64,000 bases of DNA, taken from NCBI RefSeq assembly GCF_003053845.1, contig NZ_QAYG01000003.1:186001-250000 (forward strand). The letters run 5' to 3'. The notes beneath the pieces were generated by a model, which saw only the letters and a list, made by a program, of their open reading frames with translations, did no database searches and had not been told where the DNA came from. Shown here piece after piece: positions 22,242-31,405 of this stretch. Each line of letters opens with the position of its first letter. Position 1 is the first letter of the stretch. The DNA is from Breoghania corrubedonensis. GTDB lineage: Bacteria; Pseudomonadota; Alphaproteobacteria; Rhizobiales; Stappiaceae. Both the position numbers and the translations under genes were made by a program.

Positions 22242-23093
22242 ATGTCCACCGCGCTCATCGACCAGATCCTCGAAAGCTTCCCCGTTCGCGCGGGGGCTTT
22301 CATCGTCACGCTTTACGGCGATGTGGTTGCACCGCGCGGCGGCGAGGTCTGGATGGGCAACATCATCGAGGCGTGCAAGGTCGTGGGCATCGGCGAAAGC
22401 CGGGTGCGTACGGCGGTCTCGCGGCTTGTTGCCGCCGGCCAGATCGAGGGCGAGAAGGAAGGGCGCAAGAGCTACTACCGGTTGACGGAGCGTGCCAGCG
22501 ACGAGTTCACCCGTGCGGCACGGCTGATCTACCGGCGACCCAATGTGGCGCGGCTGAAGGGCTGGCATCTGGTCCTGCTGCCGCACGGGGCGGAACGCGA
22601 GGCGCTGGTCTCCCGGCTGACGAGGCTTCGTTTCGGCATGGCGCTGCCGCATCTGGCGATCCTGCCGGATCGCGGCGAACCGCTGCCGCCGCTGGGCGCG
22701 CCGCATTTCCTGGCCACCACCGAGGACGATCTCACCGAGGTCGCGCGCGGTGCCTGGCACATGGAGGAGCTTGCGGAACGGGTCGATCACTTCGTGGCCG
22801 GGTTCGCGCCGCTCAAGGGGATCCGCTGCGCGCCGCGCGATGCGCTGGGGCTGCGGCTCCTGCTGGTCCACACGTTCCGCCAGATCGCGCTCGCTGATCC
22901 GATGCTGCCGGTGCCGATGCTGCCGCAGGACTGGAAGGGGCCGGAAGCGCGCGGCCTGTTCGCGCAGCTCTATCTGGAGCTGTCGCCGGCGGCCGATGCC
23001 GCGATCGCGGAGACCTTCGTCGACCGCGATGGGCCGCTGACCGCCGACCCGACGCGCATCGCCCGCCGGATCGCGGATCTTTCGTACAGCTAG
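22242..23093 (+). CDS. paaX: Phenylacetate repressor PaaX
   Basis: A 283-residue PaaX-family regulator: winged-helix DNA-binding domain in roughly the first 80 residues (SFPVRAGAFIVTLYGDVVAPRGGEVWMGNIIE, then RVRTAVSRLVAAGQIEGEK), a linker, the central Cas2-like PaaX domain, and the C-terminal substrate-sensing part containing GFAPLK and TFRQIALADPMLP. In E. coli PaaX represses the paa operons and is released by phenylacetyl-CoA. It lies 104 nt after paaK, possibly in the same transcript. Two matching TCACA-N24-TGTGA sites in this cluster are its likely targets. Confidence 0.92.
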   Translation: MSTALIDQILESFPVRAGAFIVTLYGDVVAPRGGEVWMGNIIEACKVVGIGESRVRTAVSRLVAAGQIEGEKEGRKSYYRLTERASDEFTRAARLIYRRPNVARLKGWHLVLLPHGAEREALVSRLTRLRFGMALPHLAILPDRGEPLPPLGAPHFLATTEDDLTEVARGAWHMEELAERVDHFVAGFAPLKGIRCAPRDALGLRLLLVHTFRQIALADPMLPVPMLPQDWKGPEARGLFAQLYLELSPAADAAIAETFVDRDGPLTADPTRIARRIADLSYS

Positions 23094-23402
23094 GGACTTG
23101 CCGCAACCGCGAACGGAAAAGGGAGGAATGATCTGACCATAAATATGTCACACTTTTTTGGATTTACTCCTTGAAATGTGATGTAAAGAGTGTCAAATCA
23201 GCGCATGGGAGAAAGGCGGCCGTCGCGAAGGAGGCGTGACGGCGCGCAAACGGAACCGGGCCGATGCCGTCCTTTGCGATGGAGCGGCGTTCCGGCCGTT
23301 GTTCTCCGACCGAATTCCTCCAGACCGAACCGACACAGCCGCCTCGTGCGGGCAGTCGACACACCGATCTCGGTCAAGGCATTCAGGCGAGGAGTTGAGG
23401 CC
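23094..23402 (+). promoter_or_regulatory. paaA upstream region and long leader
   Basis: A 309-bp gap without a gene. Its first third is AT-rich (about 23130-23190) and holds the candidate PaaX operator and, presumably, the promoter. The remaining about 200 bp up to the paaA ribosome site (GAGGAG at 23388-23393) are open in the paaA frame but do not resemble the PaaA N-terminus, so they look like a leader. Confidence 0.5.
23148..23181. promoter_or_regulatory. Candidate PaaX operator upstream of paaA
   Basis: TCACA at 23148-23152 and TGTGA at 23177-23181, spaced by exactly 24 bases, with TGT following the right arm, as at 19354-19387. The shared right-hand sequence is TGTGATGT. The site lies in AT-rich DNA about 220 bp before the paaA start codon. 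Confidence 0.6.
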
Positions 23403-24377
23403 ATGTACGCGCAGCTTGTGGAAACCGAGAAGGCCGGCGGGACGCCGGAAGAACAAGCGTTCCAGAAGCGGATAGACGACGGGATCAAGATCGAGCCCAA
23501 GGACTGGATGCCCGAGGGCTACCGCAAGACGCTCGTCCGCCAGATCGGCCAGCATGCCCACTCCGAGGTCGTCGGCCAGCTGCCCGAGGGCAACTGGATC
23601 ACCCGCGCACCGACGCTGGAGCGCAAGGCGATCCTGCTCGCCAAGGTGCAGGACGAGGCGGGCCACGGGCTCTATCTCTATTGCGCGGCCGAGACGCTCG
23701 GCGTCTCGCGCGACGAGATGACCGAGCAGCTGCTCGCCGGCAAGTCGAAATACTCCTCGATCTTCAACTATCCGACGCTGAGCTGGGCCGATATCGGCGC
23801 CATTGGCTGGCTGGTGGATGGCGCCGCGATCATGAACCAGGTTCAGCTGCAGCGCTGCTCCTACGGGCCCTATTCGCGCGCCATGATCCGCATCTGCAAG
23901 GAAGAATCCTTCCACCAGCGTCAGGGCTTCGACATTCTGCGCGTGCTCTGCCAGGGCAGCGACGAGCAGAAGGAGATGGCCCAGGACGCGATGAACCGCT
24001 GGTGGTGGCCGTCGCTGATGATGTTCGGGCCGTCGGACAAGGATTCCGTCCACACCGCGCAGTCGATGCGTTGGGGCATCAAGCAGGCGACCAACGACGA
24101 CCTGCGCCAGAAATTCGTCGACCAGACCGTGCCGCAGGCCGACTGGCTGGGCCTGAAGGTTCCCGACCCCGAGCTGAAGTGGAACGAGGACAAGGGCGGC
24201 TACGACTTCGGCGAGCCCGACTGGAACGAATTCTTCAACGTCGTCAAGGGCAACGGCCCCTGCAACAAGGAACGTCTGGAGGCCCGCCGCAAGGCCTGGG
24301 ACGACGGCGCTTGGTTCCGCGACGGGCTGATGGCCCATGCGGAAAAGAAGCGCGCAGCCAAGGTCGCCGCGGAATAG
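23403..24377 (+). CDS. paaA: Phenylacetyl-CoA 1,2-epoxidase catalytic subunit PaaA
   Basis: The 324-residue diiron catalytic subunit of the multicomponent monooxygenase that epoxidises phenylacetyl-CoA with O2. Diiron ligands sit in [11 protein letters not shown] and [13 protein letters not shown]; the [13 protein letters not shown] segment is family-specific. The ATG at 23403 follows GAGGAG; the upstream in-frame extension from 23190 is Arg-rich and unlike PaaA. It heads paaABCDE-paaZ, all in one direction with short gaps or overlaps. Confidence 0.96.
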   Translation: MYAQLVETEKAGGTPEEQAFQKRIDDGIKIEPKDWMPEGYRKTLVRQIGQHAHSEVVGQLPEGNWITRAPTLERKAILLAKVQDEAGHGLYLYCAAETLGVSRDEMTEQLLAGKSKYSSIFNYPTLSWADIGAIGWLVDGAAIMNQVQLQRCSYGPYSRAMIRICKEESFHQRQGFDILRVLCQGSDEQKEMAQDAMNRWWWPSLMMFGPSDKDSVHTAQSMRWGIKQATNDDLRQKFVDQTVPQADWLGLKVPDPELKWNEDKGGYDFGEPDWNEFFNVVKGNGPCNKERLEARRKAWDDGAWFRDGLMAHAEKKRAAKVAAE

Positions 24378-24413
24378 GCCGGACAACGGCGCCGGATATC
24401 TGGGAGAGTATCG

Positions 24414-24698
24414 ATGAGCACTGAATGGCCCCTGTGGGAAGTCTTCATTCGCGGCCAGCACGGCCTGTCGCATCGCCATGTCGGCAGCCTGCATGCGCCC
24501 GACGCCGAAATGGCGATCCGCAATGCCCGCGACGTCTACACGCGCCGCAATGAGGGGCTCAGCATCTGGGTGGTGCCCTCAGTCGAGATCACCGCCTCCT
24601 CGCCGGAAGAGGCCGGGCAGCTGTTCGAGCCGTCGGAAAGCAAGATCTACCGTCACCCGACCTTCTTCGAGATCCCCAAGGAAGTGGGGGCGATGTGA
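24414..24698 (+). CDS. paaB: Phenylacetyl-CoA epoxidase subunit PaaB
   Basis: A 94-residue small subunit beginning WPLWEVFIRGQHGLSHRHVGSLHAPDAEMA, near-diagnostic for PaaB, and ending in the YRHPTFFEIPKEVG segment. PaaB bridges PaaAC heterodimers in the complex. GGGAG stands before the ATG, 36 nt after paaA; the stop overlaps the paaC start. Confidence 0.95.
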   Translation: MSTEWPLWEVFIRGQHGLSHRHVGSLHAPDAEMAIRNARDVYTRRNEGLSIWVVPSVEITASSPEEAGQLFEPSESKIYRHPTFFEIPKEVGAM

Positions 24699-25450
24699 TG
24701 ATGGATCCGTTCGTCACCTTTTGCCTCAGGATGGGCGACAACGCGCTCATTCTCGCCCAGCGCACGGGCGAATGGTGCGGCCATGCGCCGGCGCTGGAAG
24801 AGGACATCGCGTTTGCCAACATGGGCCTCGACCTGATCGGCCAGACCCAGCTCTGGCTGAAGCTTGGCGGTGAGGCGGAAGGCAAGGGCCGCTCCGCCGA
24901 CGATTTGGCGTTCCTGCGCACCGAACGGCAGTTCACCAACTGCCAGCTGGTCGAACAGCCCAATGTCGATTTCGCGCACGCACTGATGCGGCAGTATCTG
25001 TTCGACGCCTGGCACCTGCCGATGCTCGACGGGTTGACGCAATCCTCCGACGAGCGCGTGCGGGCGGTTTCGGCCAAGGTCATCAAGGAAGTGCGCTACC
25101 ACATCGATCGCTCGCGCGATCTCGTCATCGGACTTGGCGACGGCACCGACGAAAGCCGGGCCCGGATGCAAGGCGCGCTCGACGAGCTTTGGCCGTTCAC
25201 GGCCGATCTGCTGGCGAGTGACGAGATCGACGACGACCTGACCGCCAGGGGTGTCATTCCCGATCCCGCCCCCGTCATCGAGGCGTTCAATGCCGAGACG
25301 GCCGCAACTTTCGCCGCTGCCACGCTCACCGTCCCGCACACCGGTCTCACCCGCACCGGCGGGCGCAACGGCATTCACACGGAGCACATGGGGTTCATCC
25401 TCGCGGAGATGCAGTATCTCCAGCGGACCTACCCCGGTGTGAGCTGGTAG
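24698..25450 (+). CDS. paaC: Phenylacetyl-CoA epoxidase structural subunit PaaC
   Basis: A 250-residue ferritin-like subunit, the non-catalytic partner of PaaA. Visible family stretches: LRMGDNALILAQRTGEWCGHAPALEEDIAFANMGLD, KEVRYHIDRSRDLVIGLGDGTDES and the C-terminal GRNGIHTEHMGFILAEMQYLQR. Three possible starts lie together (GTG 24695, ATG 24698, ATG 24701); 24698 gives the TGATG overlap with paaB. Confidence 0.95.
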   Translation: MMDPFVTFCLRMGDNALILAQRTGEWCGHAPALEEDIAFANMGLDLIGQTQLWLKLGGEAEGKGRSADDLAFLRTERQFTNCQLVEQPNVDFAHALMRQYLFDAWHLPMLDGLTQSSDERVRAVSAKVIKEVRYHIDRSRDLVIGLGDGTDESRARMQGALDELWPFTADLLASDEIDDDLTARGVIPDPAPVIEAFNAETAATFAAATLTVPHTGLTRTGGRNGIHTEHMGFILAEMQYLQRTYPGVSW

Positions 25451-25454
25451 GCCC

Positions 25455-25940
25455 ATGCAAGCCTCCCTCGACACCGTGTGGACCTGGCTCGGCGAAATCC
25501 CGGACCCCGAAATCCCGGTGATCTCGCTCGCCGACCTCGGCATCATCCGCGCCGTCGGCTACGACGACGACAAGCTGGTGGTGACGGTGACGCCGACCTA
25601 TTCCGGCTGTCCCGCGACCTCGATCATCGCGCTCGACATCGAGACCGAGCTTTTGAAGCGCGGTGCGCAGAAGGTGGAAATCCGGCAGCAGCTTTCCCCC
25701 GCCTGGACCACCGACTGGATCAGCCGGGAGGGCAGGGAGAAGCTGCGCGCCTTCGGCATCGCGCCGCCGGCGATGGCGGCCGCCAATTGCGCGGGAATGC
25801 TGAAGGCCCAGAACGTCACGTGCCCGCATTGCGGTTCCGAGGACACCGAAAACATCAGCCCGCGCGGTTCCACGCCCTGCAAGGCGCAGTTCCGCTGCCG
25901 CTCCTGCATGGAGCCCTTCGATTACTTCAAGGCGATCTGA
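25455..25940 (+). CDS. paaD: Phenylacetyl-CoA epoxidase maturation protein PaaD
   Basis: A 161-residue MIP18/DUF59-type protein (IPDPEIPVISLADLGIIR, TPTYSGCPAT) with a C-terminal metal-binding domain: CPHCGS near 116, then a second pair CRSC near 152. PaaD is thought to help assemble the iron-sulfur or diiron centres of the epoxidase. It begins four bases after the paaC stop and ends just before paaE. Confidence 0.94.
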   Translation: MQASLDTVWTWLGEIPDPEIPVISLADLGIIRAVGYDDDKLVVTVTPTYSGCPATSIIALDIETELLKRGAQKVEIRQQLSPAWTTDWISREGREKLRAFGIAPPAMAAANCAGMLKAQNVTCPHCGSEDTENISPRGSTPCKAQFRCRSCMEPFDYFKAI

Positions 25941-25941
25941 G

Positions 25942-27018
25942 ATGAGCGATTTCTATCCCCTGACCGTCACCGACATCGCCCACGACACCCGTGACGCGGT
26001 CGTCCTCACGCTGGCGCCGCGCGCGGCCGATGCCGAGCGCTTCGCCTTCACGCCCGGCCAGTACCTGACCTTCAAGAAGGATTTCGAGGGCGAGGAGCTG
26101 CGCCGCAGCTATTCGATCTGCGCCGGCACCGGCGAGGGCGTCCTCAAGGTGGGCATCAAGCGGGTGGGCGGCGGCGCGTTCTCGTCGTTTGCCAAGTCCG
26201 AGCTTCATGTCGGCGACACGCTGGAGGCGATGCCGCCGCAAGGCCGCTTCGGGGTTCCCGCCGGCACGAAGGCGCACCGGTATCTGGGCTTTGCCGCAGG
26301 CTCCGGCATCACGCCGATCCTTTCCATCGTCAAGTCGGTGCTGGAAGGCGACGCGAATGCCGAGTTCACGCTGGTCTACGGCAATCGCTCGGTGGCCCAG
26401 ATCATGTTCCGCCGCGAACTAGCCGACCTCAAGGATCGCTACCTCAACCGGCTCAACGTCATCCATGTCTTTTCCGGCGAGGCGCAGGAGATCGAGCTTT
26501 TCTCCGGCCGCATCGACAAGGACAAGTGCAAGGCGCTGTTCGGCCCCTGGGTGCAGCCCGAAAATGCCGATCTCGCCTTCATCTGCGGCCCGCAAGGCAT
26601 GCGGGAGGAGGTCTCCGCCGCGCTTGAGGAAGCGGGGATGGCGAAGGAGCGGATCAAGTTCGAGCTCTTCGGCGCCGCCCAGCCGGGCCGGGCGAAGATG
26701 AAGGCGGATGCTGCGGCCGCGCGCGCGGCCGGCGACATGGTCAAGGCGACCATCATCATCGACGGCAACCCGCACACGTTCCAGATGCCGCGCAAGGGCC
26801 AGTCGGTGCTGGAAGCCGCGCGCGAGCACGATATCGACGCGCCGCATTCGTGCTGCAACGGCGTCTGCTCCACCTGCATGGCGCGGGTGAAGTCGGGCGA
26901 GGTGGAAATGGCGCAGAACTTCGCACTGGAGGACTACGAGGTGGAGCGCGGCGTCGTGCTGACCTGCCAGTCCTATCCGGTGAGCGACGAAATCACGATC
27001 GAATACGAAGGACACTGA
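25942..27018 (+). CDS. paaE: Phenylacetyl-CoA epoxidase reductase PaaE
   Basis: A 358-residue NAD(P)H reductase: FAD-binding domain (FTPGQYLTFKKDFEGEELRRSYSIC), NAD-binding domain (GFAAGSGITPILSIVKSVL, then FICGPQGM) and C-terminal plant-type [2Fe-2S] ferredoxin domain with the CCNGVCSTCMARV cluster motif and final LTC. It passes electrons to the PaaA diiron site. It starts one base after the paaD stop codon. Confidence 0.95.
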   Translation: MSDFYPLTVTDIAHDTRDAVVLTLAPRAADAERFAFTPGQYLTFKKDFEGEELRRSYSICAGTGEGVLKVGIKRVGGGAFSSFAKSELHVGDTLEAMPPQGRFGVPAGTKAHRYLGFAAGSGITPILSIVKSVLEGDANAEFTLVYGNRSVAQIMFRRELADLKDRYLNRLNVIHVFSGEAQEIELFSGRIDKDKCKALFGPWVQPENADLAFICGPQGMREEVSAALEEAGMAKERIKFELFGAAQPGRAKMKADAAAARAAGDMVKATIIIDGNPHTFQMPRKGQSVLEAAREHDIDAPHSCCNGVCSTCMARVKSGEVEMAQNFALEDYEVERGVVLTCQSYPVSDEITIEYEGH

Positions 27019-27019
27019 C

Positions 27020-29065
27020 ATGCTCGAACGCAGCGAGCCGGTACGGCTTGGGAGTTATCTCGCAGGCCGCTGGCAGGAGGGCGCTGGCGAAGGGAGCCTT
27101 GTTCACGATGCGGCGACCGGCAGGCCCGTCGCCCGCCTTGGCACCAGTGGCATCGACATGCAGGCCGCGCTTCGATACGGCCGGGAGGTGGGCTCGCCCG
27201 CCCTGCGCGCCCTGCGCATTCATCAGCGCGCGCTGATGATGAAGGAAATCGGCCTGAAGCTTCTGGAGCTGAAGGAGGAGTTCTACGAGCTTTCCTATGC
27301 CACGGGCGCCACGCGGTCCGACGGTTGGGTCGATATCGAGGGTGGCATCGGCACGTTGCTGTCCTACGCCTCGCTCGGTCGCCGCGAATTGCCCAACGGC
27401 CACGTCATTCCCGACGGCAAGCCGGAGATCCTGTCGAAGGACGGCAGCTTCATCGGCCAGCACGTCTTCACGGCGATGCAAGGCGTGGCGATCCACATCA
27501 ACGCGTTCAACTTCCCCGTCTGGGGCATGCTGGAAAAGCTTGCGCCCACGTGGCTTGCGGGCATGCCGGCGATCGTCAAGCCGGCGAGCCAGACGGCCTA
27601 TCTCACCGAACGCGTCGTGCGCCGCATTCTGGAGATGGGCGTTCTGCCCGAAGGCGCGCTGCAGCTCATCTGCGGCTCCACCGGCGACCTGCTCGACCAT
27701 GTCACGTGTCAGGACGTGGTCACCTTCACCGGTTCGGCCGCGACCGCCAGGAAGCTGCGCCGCACGCCCGCGATCATCGAGAATTCGGTGCGCTTCACGG
27801 CGGAGGCCGACAGCCTCAATGCCTCCATCCTCGCGCCCGACGCGGTGCCCGGAACGGAGGAATTTGATCTCTACATCAAGGAAGTCCATCGCGAGATGAC
27901 CGCGAAGGCGGGGCAGAAGTGTACCGCTATCCGCCGCGCCATCTTGCCGGCCGAGCATCTGGATGCCGTCATCGAAGGGCTGGGCGCGCGCATCGAAAAG
28001 ACCACGATCGGCGACCCGTCGGACAAGGAGACCCGGATGGGGCCGCTCGCCTCGATGGATCAGCTTGCCGATGTGCGCGCCGCCGTGCGTACGCTTTCCG
28101 GCGAGGCCGATATCGTGATCGGCGATCCTGAGACGTGCCCTGTCGAAGGCGGAGCCTTCATGGCGCCGTGCGTGCTGGTCTGCAAGGACCCGCTGACCGC
28201 CTCCGTTCCGCACGAGGTGGAGGCCTTCGGCCCCGTCTGCACGCTGATGCCGTATGAAAGCCTGGAGGACGCGATTGCGATCGCCAACCGCGGTTCGGGC
28301 TCGCTGGTCGCTTCGATCTTCACCAATGATGCGGAAAACGCGCGCACGCTCGGTCTCGGCATTGCCCGGCTGCACGGCCGCGTGATGCTCGGCAACCGGG
28401 CATCTGCGAAAACCTCGACCGGCCACGGCTCCCCGCTGCCGCAACTCGTCCATGGCGGCCCGGGCCGGGCGGGCGGCGGCGAGGAACTGGGCGGCGTTCG
28501 CTCCGTCTTCCATTTCATGCAGCGCACCGCCCTTCAGGGCACGCCGGACCTGATCACCGCGATTGCGGGGAAATGGATGCCGGGAGCCGCGCGAAACACC
28601 GATGGCCCGCACCCCTTCCGCAAGTCGCTTGCCGAGCTTGAGATCGGCGATACCATCGTGACCGGCAGCCGCGTCGTGACGCTGGAGGATATCGAGCATT
28701 TCGCGAAGTTCACCGGCGATACGTTCTACGCCCACATGGACGAGGAGGCGGCGAAGCGGAACCCGTTCTTCGACGGCCGCGTGGCGCATGGCTATCTGAT
28801 CGTGTCGTTTGCGGCGGGTCTGTTCGTCCAGCCGGACGAGGGGCCGGTGCTTGCCAACTACGGCGTCGACAACCTGCGCTTCATGGCCCCGGTCTATCCC
28901 GGCAACGCCCTTCAGGTGCAGCTGACGGCGAAGCAGATCGTCGAGCGCGAGAGCGAGGATTACGGCGAGGTCCGCTGGGACTGCACCGTGACCCGCGATG
29001 GCGGCGAGGTGGTCGCGCAATATGACGTGCTGACCATGGTCGCAAAGACCTGGCCGCGGGCTTAA
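27020..29065 (+). CDS. paaZ: Bifunctional oxepin-CoA hydrolase / semialdehyde dehydrogenase PaaZ
   Basis: A 681-residue fusion. The N-terminal aldehyde dehydrogenase domain (about 1-520) has [22 protein letters not shown] and the catalytic cysteine in [10 protein letters not shown]. The C-terminal MaoC/(R)-hydratase domain (about 540-680) has [28 protein letters not shown] with the catalytic Asp/His pair. It opens the oxepin ring and oxidises the resulting semialdehyde to 3-oxo-5,6-dehydrosuberyl-CoA. It is one base downstream of paaE and last in the operon, converging with ubiD. Confidence 0.95.
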   Translation: MLERSEPVRLGSYLAGRWQEGAGEGSLVHDAATGRPVARLGTSGIDMQAALRYGREVGSPALRALRIHQRALMMKEIGLKLLELKEEFYELSYATGATRSDGWVDIEGGIGTLLSYASLGRRELPNGHVIPDGKPEILSKDGSFIGQHVFTAMQGVAIHINAFNFPVWGMLEKLAPTWLAGMPAIVKPASQTAYLTERVVRRILEMGVLPEGALQLICGSTGDLLDHVTCQDVVTFTGSAATARKLRRTPAIIENSVRFTAEADSLNASILAPDAVPGTEEFDLYIKEVHREMTAKAGQKCTAIRRAILPAEHLDAVIEGLGARIEKTTIGDPSDKETRMGPLASMDQLADVRAAVRTLSGEADIVIGDPETCPVEGGAFMAPCVLVCKDPLTASVPHEVEAFGPVCTLMPYESLEDAIAIANRGSGSLVASIFTNDAENARTLGLGIARLHGRVMLGNRASAKTSTGHGSPLPQLVHGGPGRAGGGEELGGVRSVFHFMQRTALQGTPDLITAIAGKWMPGAARNTDGPHPFRKSLAELEIGDTIVTGSRVVTLEDIEHFAKFTGDTFYAHMDEEAAKRNPFFDGRVAHGYLIVSFAAGLFVQPDEGPVLANYGVDNLRFMAPVYPGNALQVQLTAKQIVERESEDYGEVRWDCTVTRDGGEVVAQYDVLTMVAKTWPRA

Positions 29066-29098
29066 GCCGCACAGGCAAAGGTGGGCAGAGGGGCTTGT

Positions 29099-29230
29099 GG
29101 CCCATCCTTCGAGACGCGGTCTTGCGACCGCTCCTCAGGATGACGTTATCGTGTTGTTATTTCTGTGAAACCAACAACAAACACAACGTCATCCTGAGGA
29201 AGCGCGAAGCGCTGTCTCGAAGGATGGGCC
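29099..29230. repeat. Long palindromic repeat between paaZ and ubiD
   Basis: A 132-bp element with perfect nested inverted repeats: 17 bp at the ends (29099-29115 with 29214-29230, GGCCCATCCTTCGAGAC type) and 15 bp inside (29133-29147 with 29185-29199, CCTCAGGATGACGTT type). The sequence is of the CCTTCGAGAC/CAGGATGACG class seen in many Hyphomicrobiales genomes. It lies between converging genes and may end transcription both ways. Confidence 0.8.
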
Positions 29231-29262
29231 GCCAGTTTCTCTCCGCCGCAACCCGGAACCCG

Positions 29263-30750
29263 CTATTTCCCCGGAAACAGCTCGCTCCAGCGCGCTTCCA
29301 CGCGCTTGGCGACGTCCTTGTCCATCGTCAGCAATTCGCCCCATTCGCGGTTCGTCTCGCTGCCGATCTTCTTCGTCGCGTCGATGCCGAGCTTGCCGCC
29401 GAGGCCCTCCAGCACGGAGGCGAAATCGAGGTGGTCGATCGGCGTGCGGTCGATGGTCATGAGATCGCGCGATGGATCCATCCGCGTCGCCACCGCCCAC
29501 ATCACATCGTCCCAGGAGCGGATGTCGATGTCCTCGTCCACGACGATCAGGAGCTTGGTCATGGTGAACTGCGGCAGCAGGGACCAGAGCCCCATCATCA
29601 CGCGGCGCGCCTGGCCCGGATAGCGCTTGTCGATGGCGAGAACGGCGATCCGGTAGGAACAGGCCTCCGGCGGCAGCCAGAGGTTCTTGATCTCCGGGAT
29701 CTGCTGTTTCAGCAGCGGCAGGAAGATGTCGGCCATGGTGTCGCCCATCACCGCAGGCTCGTCCGGCGCCCGGCCGGTGAAGGTGGTGAGATACATGGCG
29801 TCCTCACGCATCTTCATGTGGCGGGCGGTGAAGACCGGGTAGGTCTCCGGCGCGTTGTAATAGCCGGTGTGATCGCCGAACGGACCTTCGAGCGCGCTTT
29901 CGCGGTGCGAGACCGTGCCTTCGATCACGATCTCGGCGCCGGCCGGCACGTGCAGCGGGATGGTCTTGCAGGGAACGAGCTGTTGCCTCTGGCCGCCCAG
30001 AATACCCGCAAGAGCCAGCTCGCTGATGCCTTCCGGCGCCGGCATGACGGCGGCGAGGATCGTCGCGGGCGCCGCGCCGATGACGATGGCGGCCGGTGTG
30101 TCCTCGCCGGTCTTCGCCCATTGCGCGTGGTGACCGGCACCGCCGCGCATGGAGAGCCAGCGCATGATCGCGCGCTTCTCATCAAGCACCTGCATCCGGT
30201 AGATGCCGAGATTGTAGCCGGCGGGGTCGTCCGGTCCCGGCGGACGGGTGACGACGATGGCCCAGGTGATCAGTGGACCGGCATCGCCGGGCCAGCAGGT
30301 CTGCACCGGCAGCAGGCTCAAATCGGGGGGTAAGTCCGCATGCGGCACCGTGTCGCGCACGATCCGCGGACGCGATTTCAGCCCCGCCCGGGCGGCCGGA
30401 AGAAGCTTGCGCGCCTCGGCCAGCGAGGTCGGCGGCTTGGGCGAGCGCATCCACGCCATCATCTCGCCGAGCGCGGTCAGCCCGGCTTCGTCCGTACCCA
30501 TGCCTGCAGCTACACGGGTGCGTGTTCCGAACAGGTTTGCGACGGCTGGGACGTTCGAGAACCGGCCGGAAATCACCGGTTTGGCAAAGCGCAGCACAGG
30601 GCCGCCCTCGGCGATCACGCGCCGATGGATCTCGGTCGCCTCGAGCGCCATATCGACCGGCACATCGATGGTGGCGACGTCTCCACGATCGGAAAGGTAC
30701 CTGATAAAACTACGTAGATCAGGAAAGGGCGGAAGAGTACGTCGATACAT
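29263..30750 (-). CDS. ubiD: UbiD-family decarboxylase (polyprenyl-hydroxybenzoate decarboxylase)
   Basis: A 495-residue UbiD-type decarboxylase, a prenylated-FMN enzyme that removes the carboxyl group of 3-polyprenyl-4-hydroxybenzoate in ubiquinone synthesis. Family segments seen: YLSDRGDVATIDVPVDM, YNLGIYRMQVLDEKRAIMRW, EGPFGDHTGYY (catalytic glutamate region) and IVVDEDIDIRSWDDVMWA. The ATG at 30750 (MYRRTLPPFPDLRSF) fits the family N-terminus; an ATG at 30816 would add 22 residues, and neither has a strong ribosome site. It is divergent from ubiTUV, which supports a role in ubiquinone rather than aromatic-acid decarboxylation. Confidence 0.85.
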   Translation of the reverse strand: MYRRTLPPFPDLRSFIRYLSDRGDVATIDVPVDMALEATEIHRRVIAEGGPVLRFAKPVISGRFSNVPAVANLFGTRTRVAAGMGTDEAGLTALGEMMAWMRSPKPPTSLAEARKLLPAARAGLKSRPRIVRDTVPHADLPPDLSLLPVQTCWPGDAGPLITWAIVVTRPPGPDDPAGYNLGIYRMQVLDEKRAIMRWLSMRGGAGHHAQWAKTGEDTPAAIVIGAAPATILAAVMPAPEGISELALAGILGGQRQQLVPCKTIPLHVPAGAEIVIEGTVSHRESALEGPFGDHTGYYNAPETYPVFTARHMKMREDAMYLTTFTGRAPDEPAVMGDTMADIFLPLLKQQIPEIKNLWLPPEACSYRIAVLAIDKRYPGQARRVMMGLWSLLPQFTMTKLLIVVDEDIDIRSWDDVMWAVATRMDPSRDLMTIDRTPIDHLDFASVLEGLGGKLGIDATKKIGSETNREWGELLTMDKDVAKRVEARWSELFPGK

Positions 30751-30865
30751 TCGGGGAGGTTCCAGTTCCAGCGAACCTTGCCTTATCGGATTTGGTTTCG
30801 CTTTGCGATGGCGCATTTACACCCGCCCCGCTCGCGCCTTATCGCAAGGGGGACAGGAGAGTCGC

Positions 30866-31405
30866 ATGCTCGAACATCAATCACCTGAGTTGCCCCGGCC
30901 AGCCCGCCTGCTCGCCGCAGCATTGCCTTCATGGCCGCTGGAGATGGTTTTGACGCGGGCGCTGCGCGCGCTCGCCGACCGGCGTCCGGAACTGTTCGAA
31001 CGCCTCGGGGTTCATTCCCGCTGTGTCTTCGTCGTACGCCCCACCGATCTTGATTTCGCATTTTCCGTTGTGCCGCATCGCTGGCAGGGAAGGGTGAGCG
31101 TGGTGCGGCCGGAAACCCGTGGCGACGTCCATATCGAAGGGCCGCTTCTGCGCCTTCTGGGCTTGCTTGATGGGTCGCTCGACGGCGATGCGCTGTTCTT
31201 CAACCGGGTGATCTCGGTGAGCGGCCGCACCGATGCACTGCTGGCGCTCAGAAACGCCATTGAGGAAGCGGAACTCGCGCCTTCCGATCTGCTGGGCGTG
31301 AGCGGTCGTGTCGGCCGCTTCGCCGACGCCGCCATCCTGCGCGCGATCCAGGCCCTGCAGGGCATGGCCGAACCTGCGGCAAACGCGACCCCCGGAGCAC
31401 TCTGA
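30866..31405 (+). CDS. ubiT: Ubiquinone biosynthesis accessory factor UbiT (SCP2 domain)
   Basis: A 179-residue SCP2-type lipid-binding protein (domain about 45-140: FVVRPTDLDFAFSVVPHRWQG, then HIEGPLLRLLGLLDGSLDGDALFFNRVISVSGRTDALLALRNA split by a conserved turn). UbiT binds isoprenoid quinone precursors and with UbiU and UbiV allows oxygen-independent ubiquinone synthesis. CAGGAG precedes the ATG. It abuts ubiU directly and is divergent from ubiD across about 115 bp. Confidence 0.9.
   Translation: MLEHQSPELPRPARLLAAALPSWPLEMVLTRALRALADRRPELFERLGVHSRCVFVVRPTDLDFAFSVVPHRWQGRVSVVRPETRGDVHIEGPLLRLLGLLDGSLDGDALFFNRVISVSGRTDALLALRNAIEEAELAPSDLLGVSGRVGRFADAAILRAIQALQGMAEPAANATPGAL

Noticed and set aside
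23190-23402. N-terminal extension of paaA by 71 residues
   Set aside because: The extension is Arg/Pro rich and unlike any PaaA, whereas the ATG at 23403 has a strong ribosome site and gives the normal protein length.
30751-30865. FNR box in the ubiD/ubiT gap
   Set aside because: I looked for TTGAT-N4-ATCAA on both strands and found no acceptable match, so oxygen control cannot be claimed from this gap.
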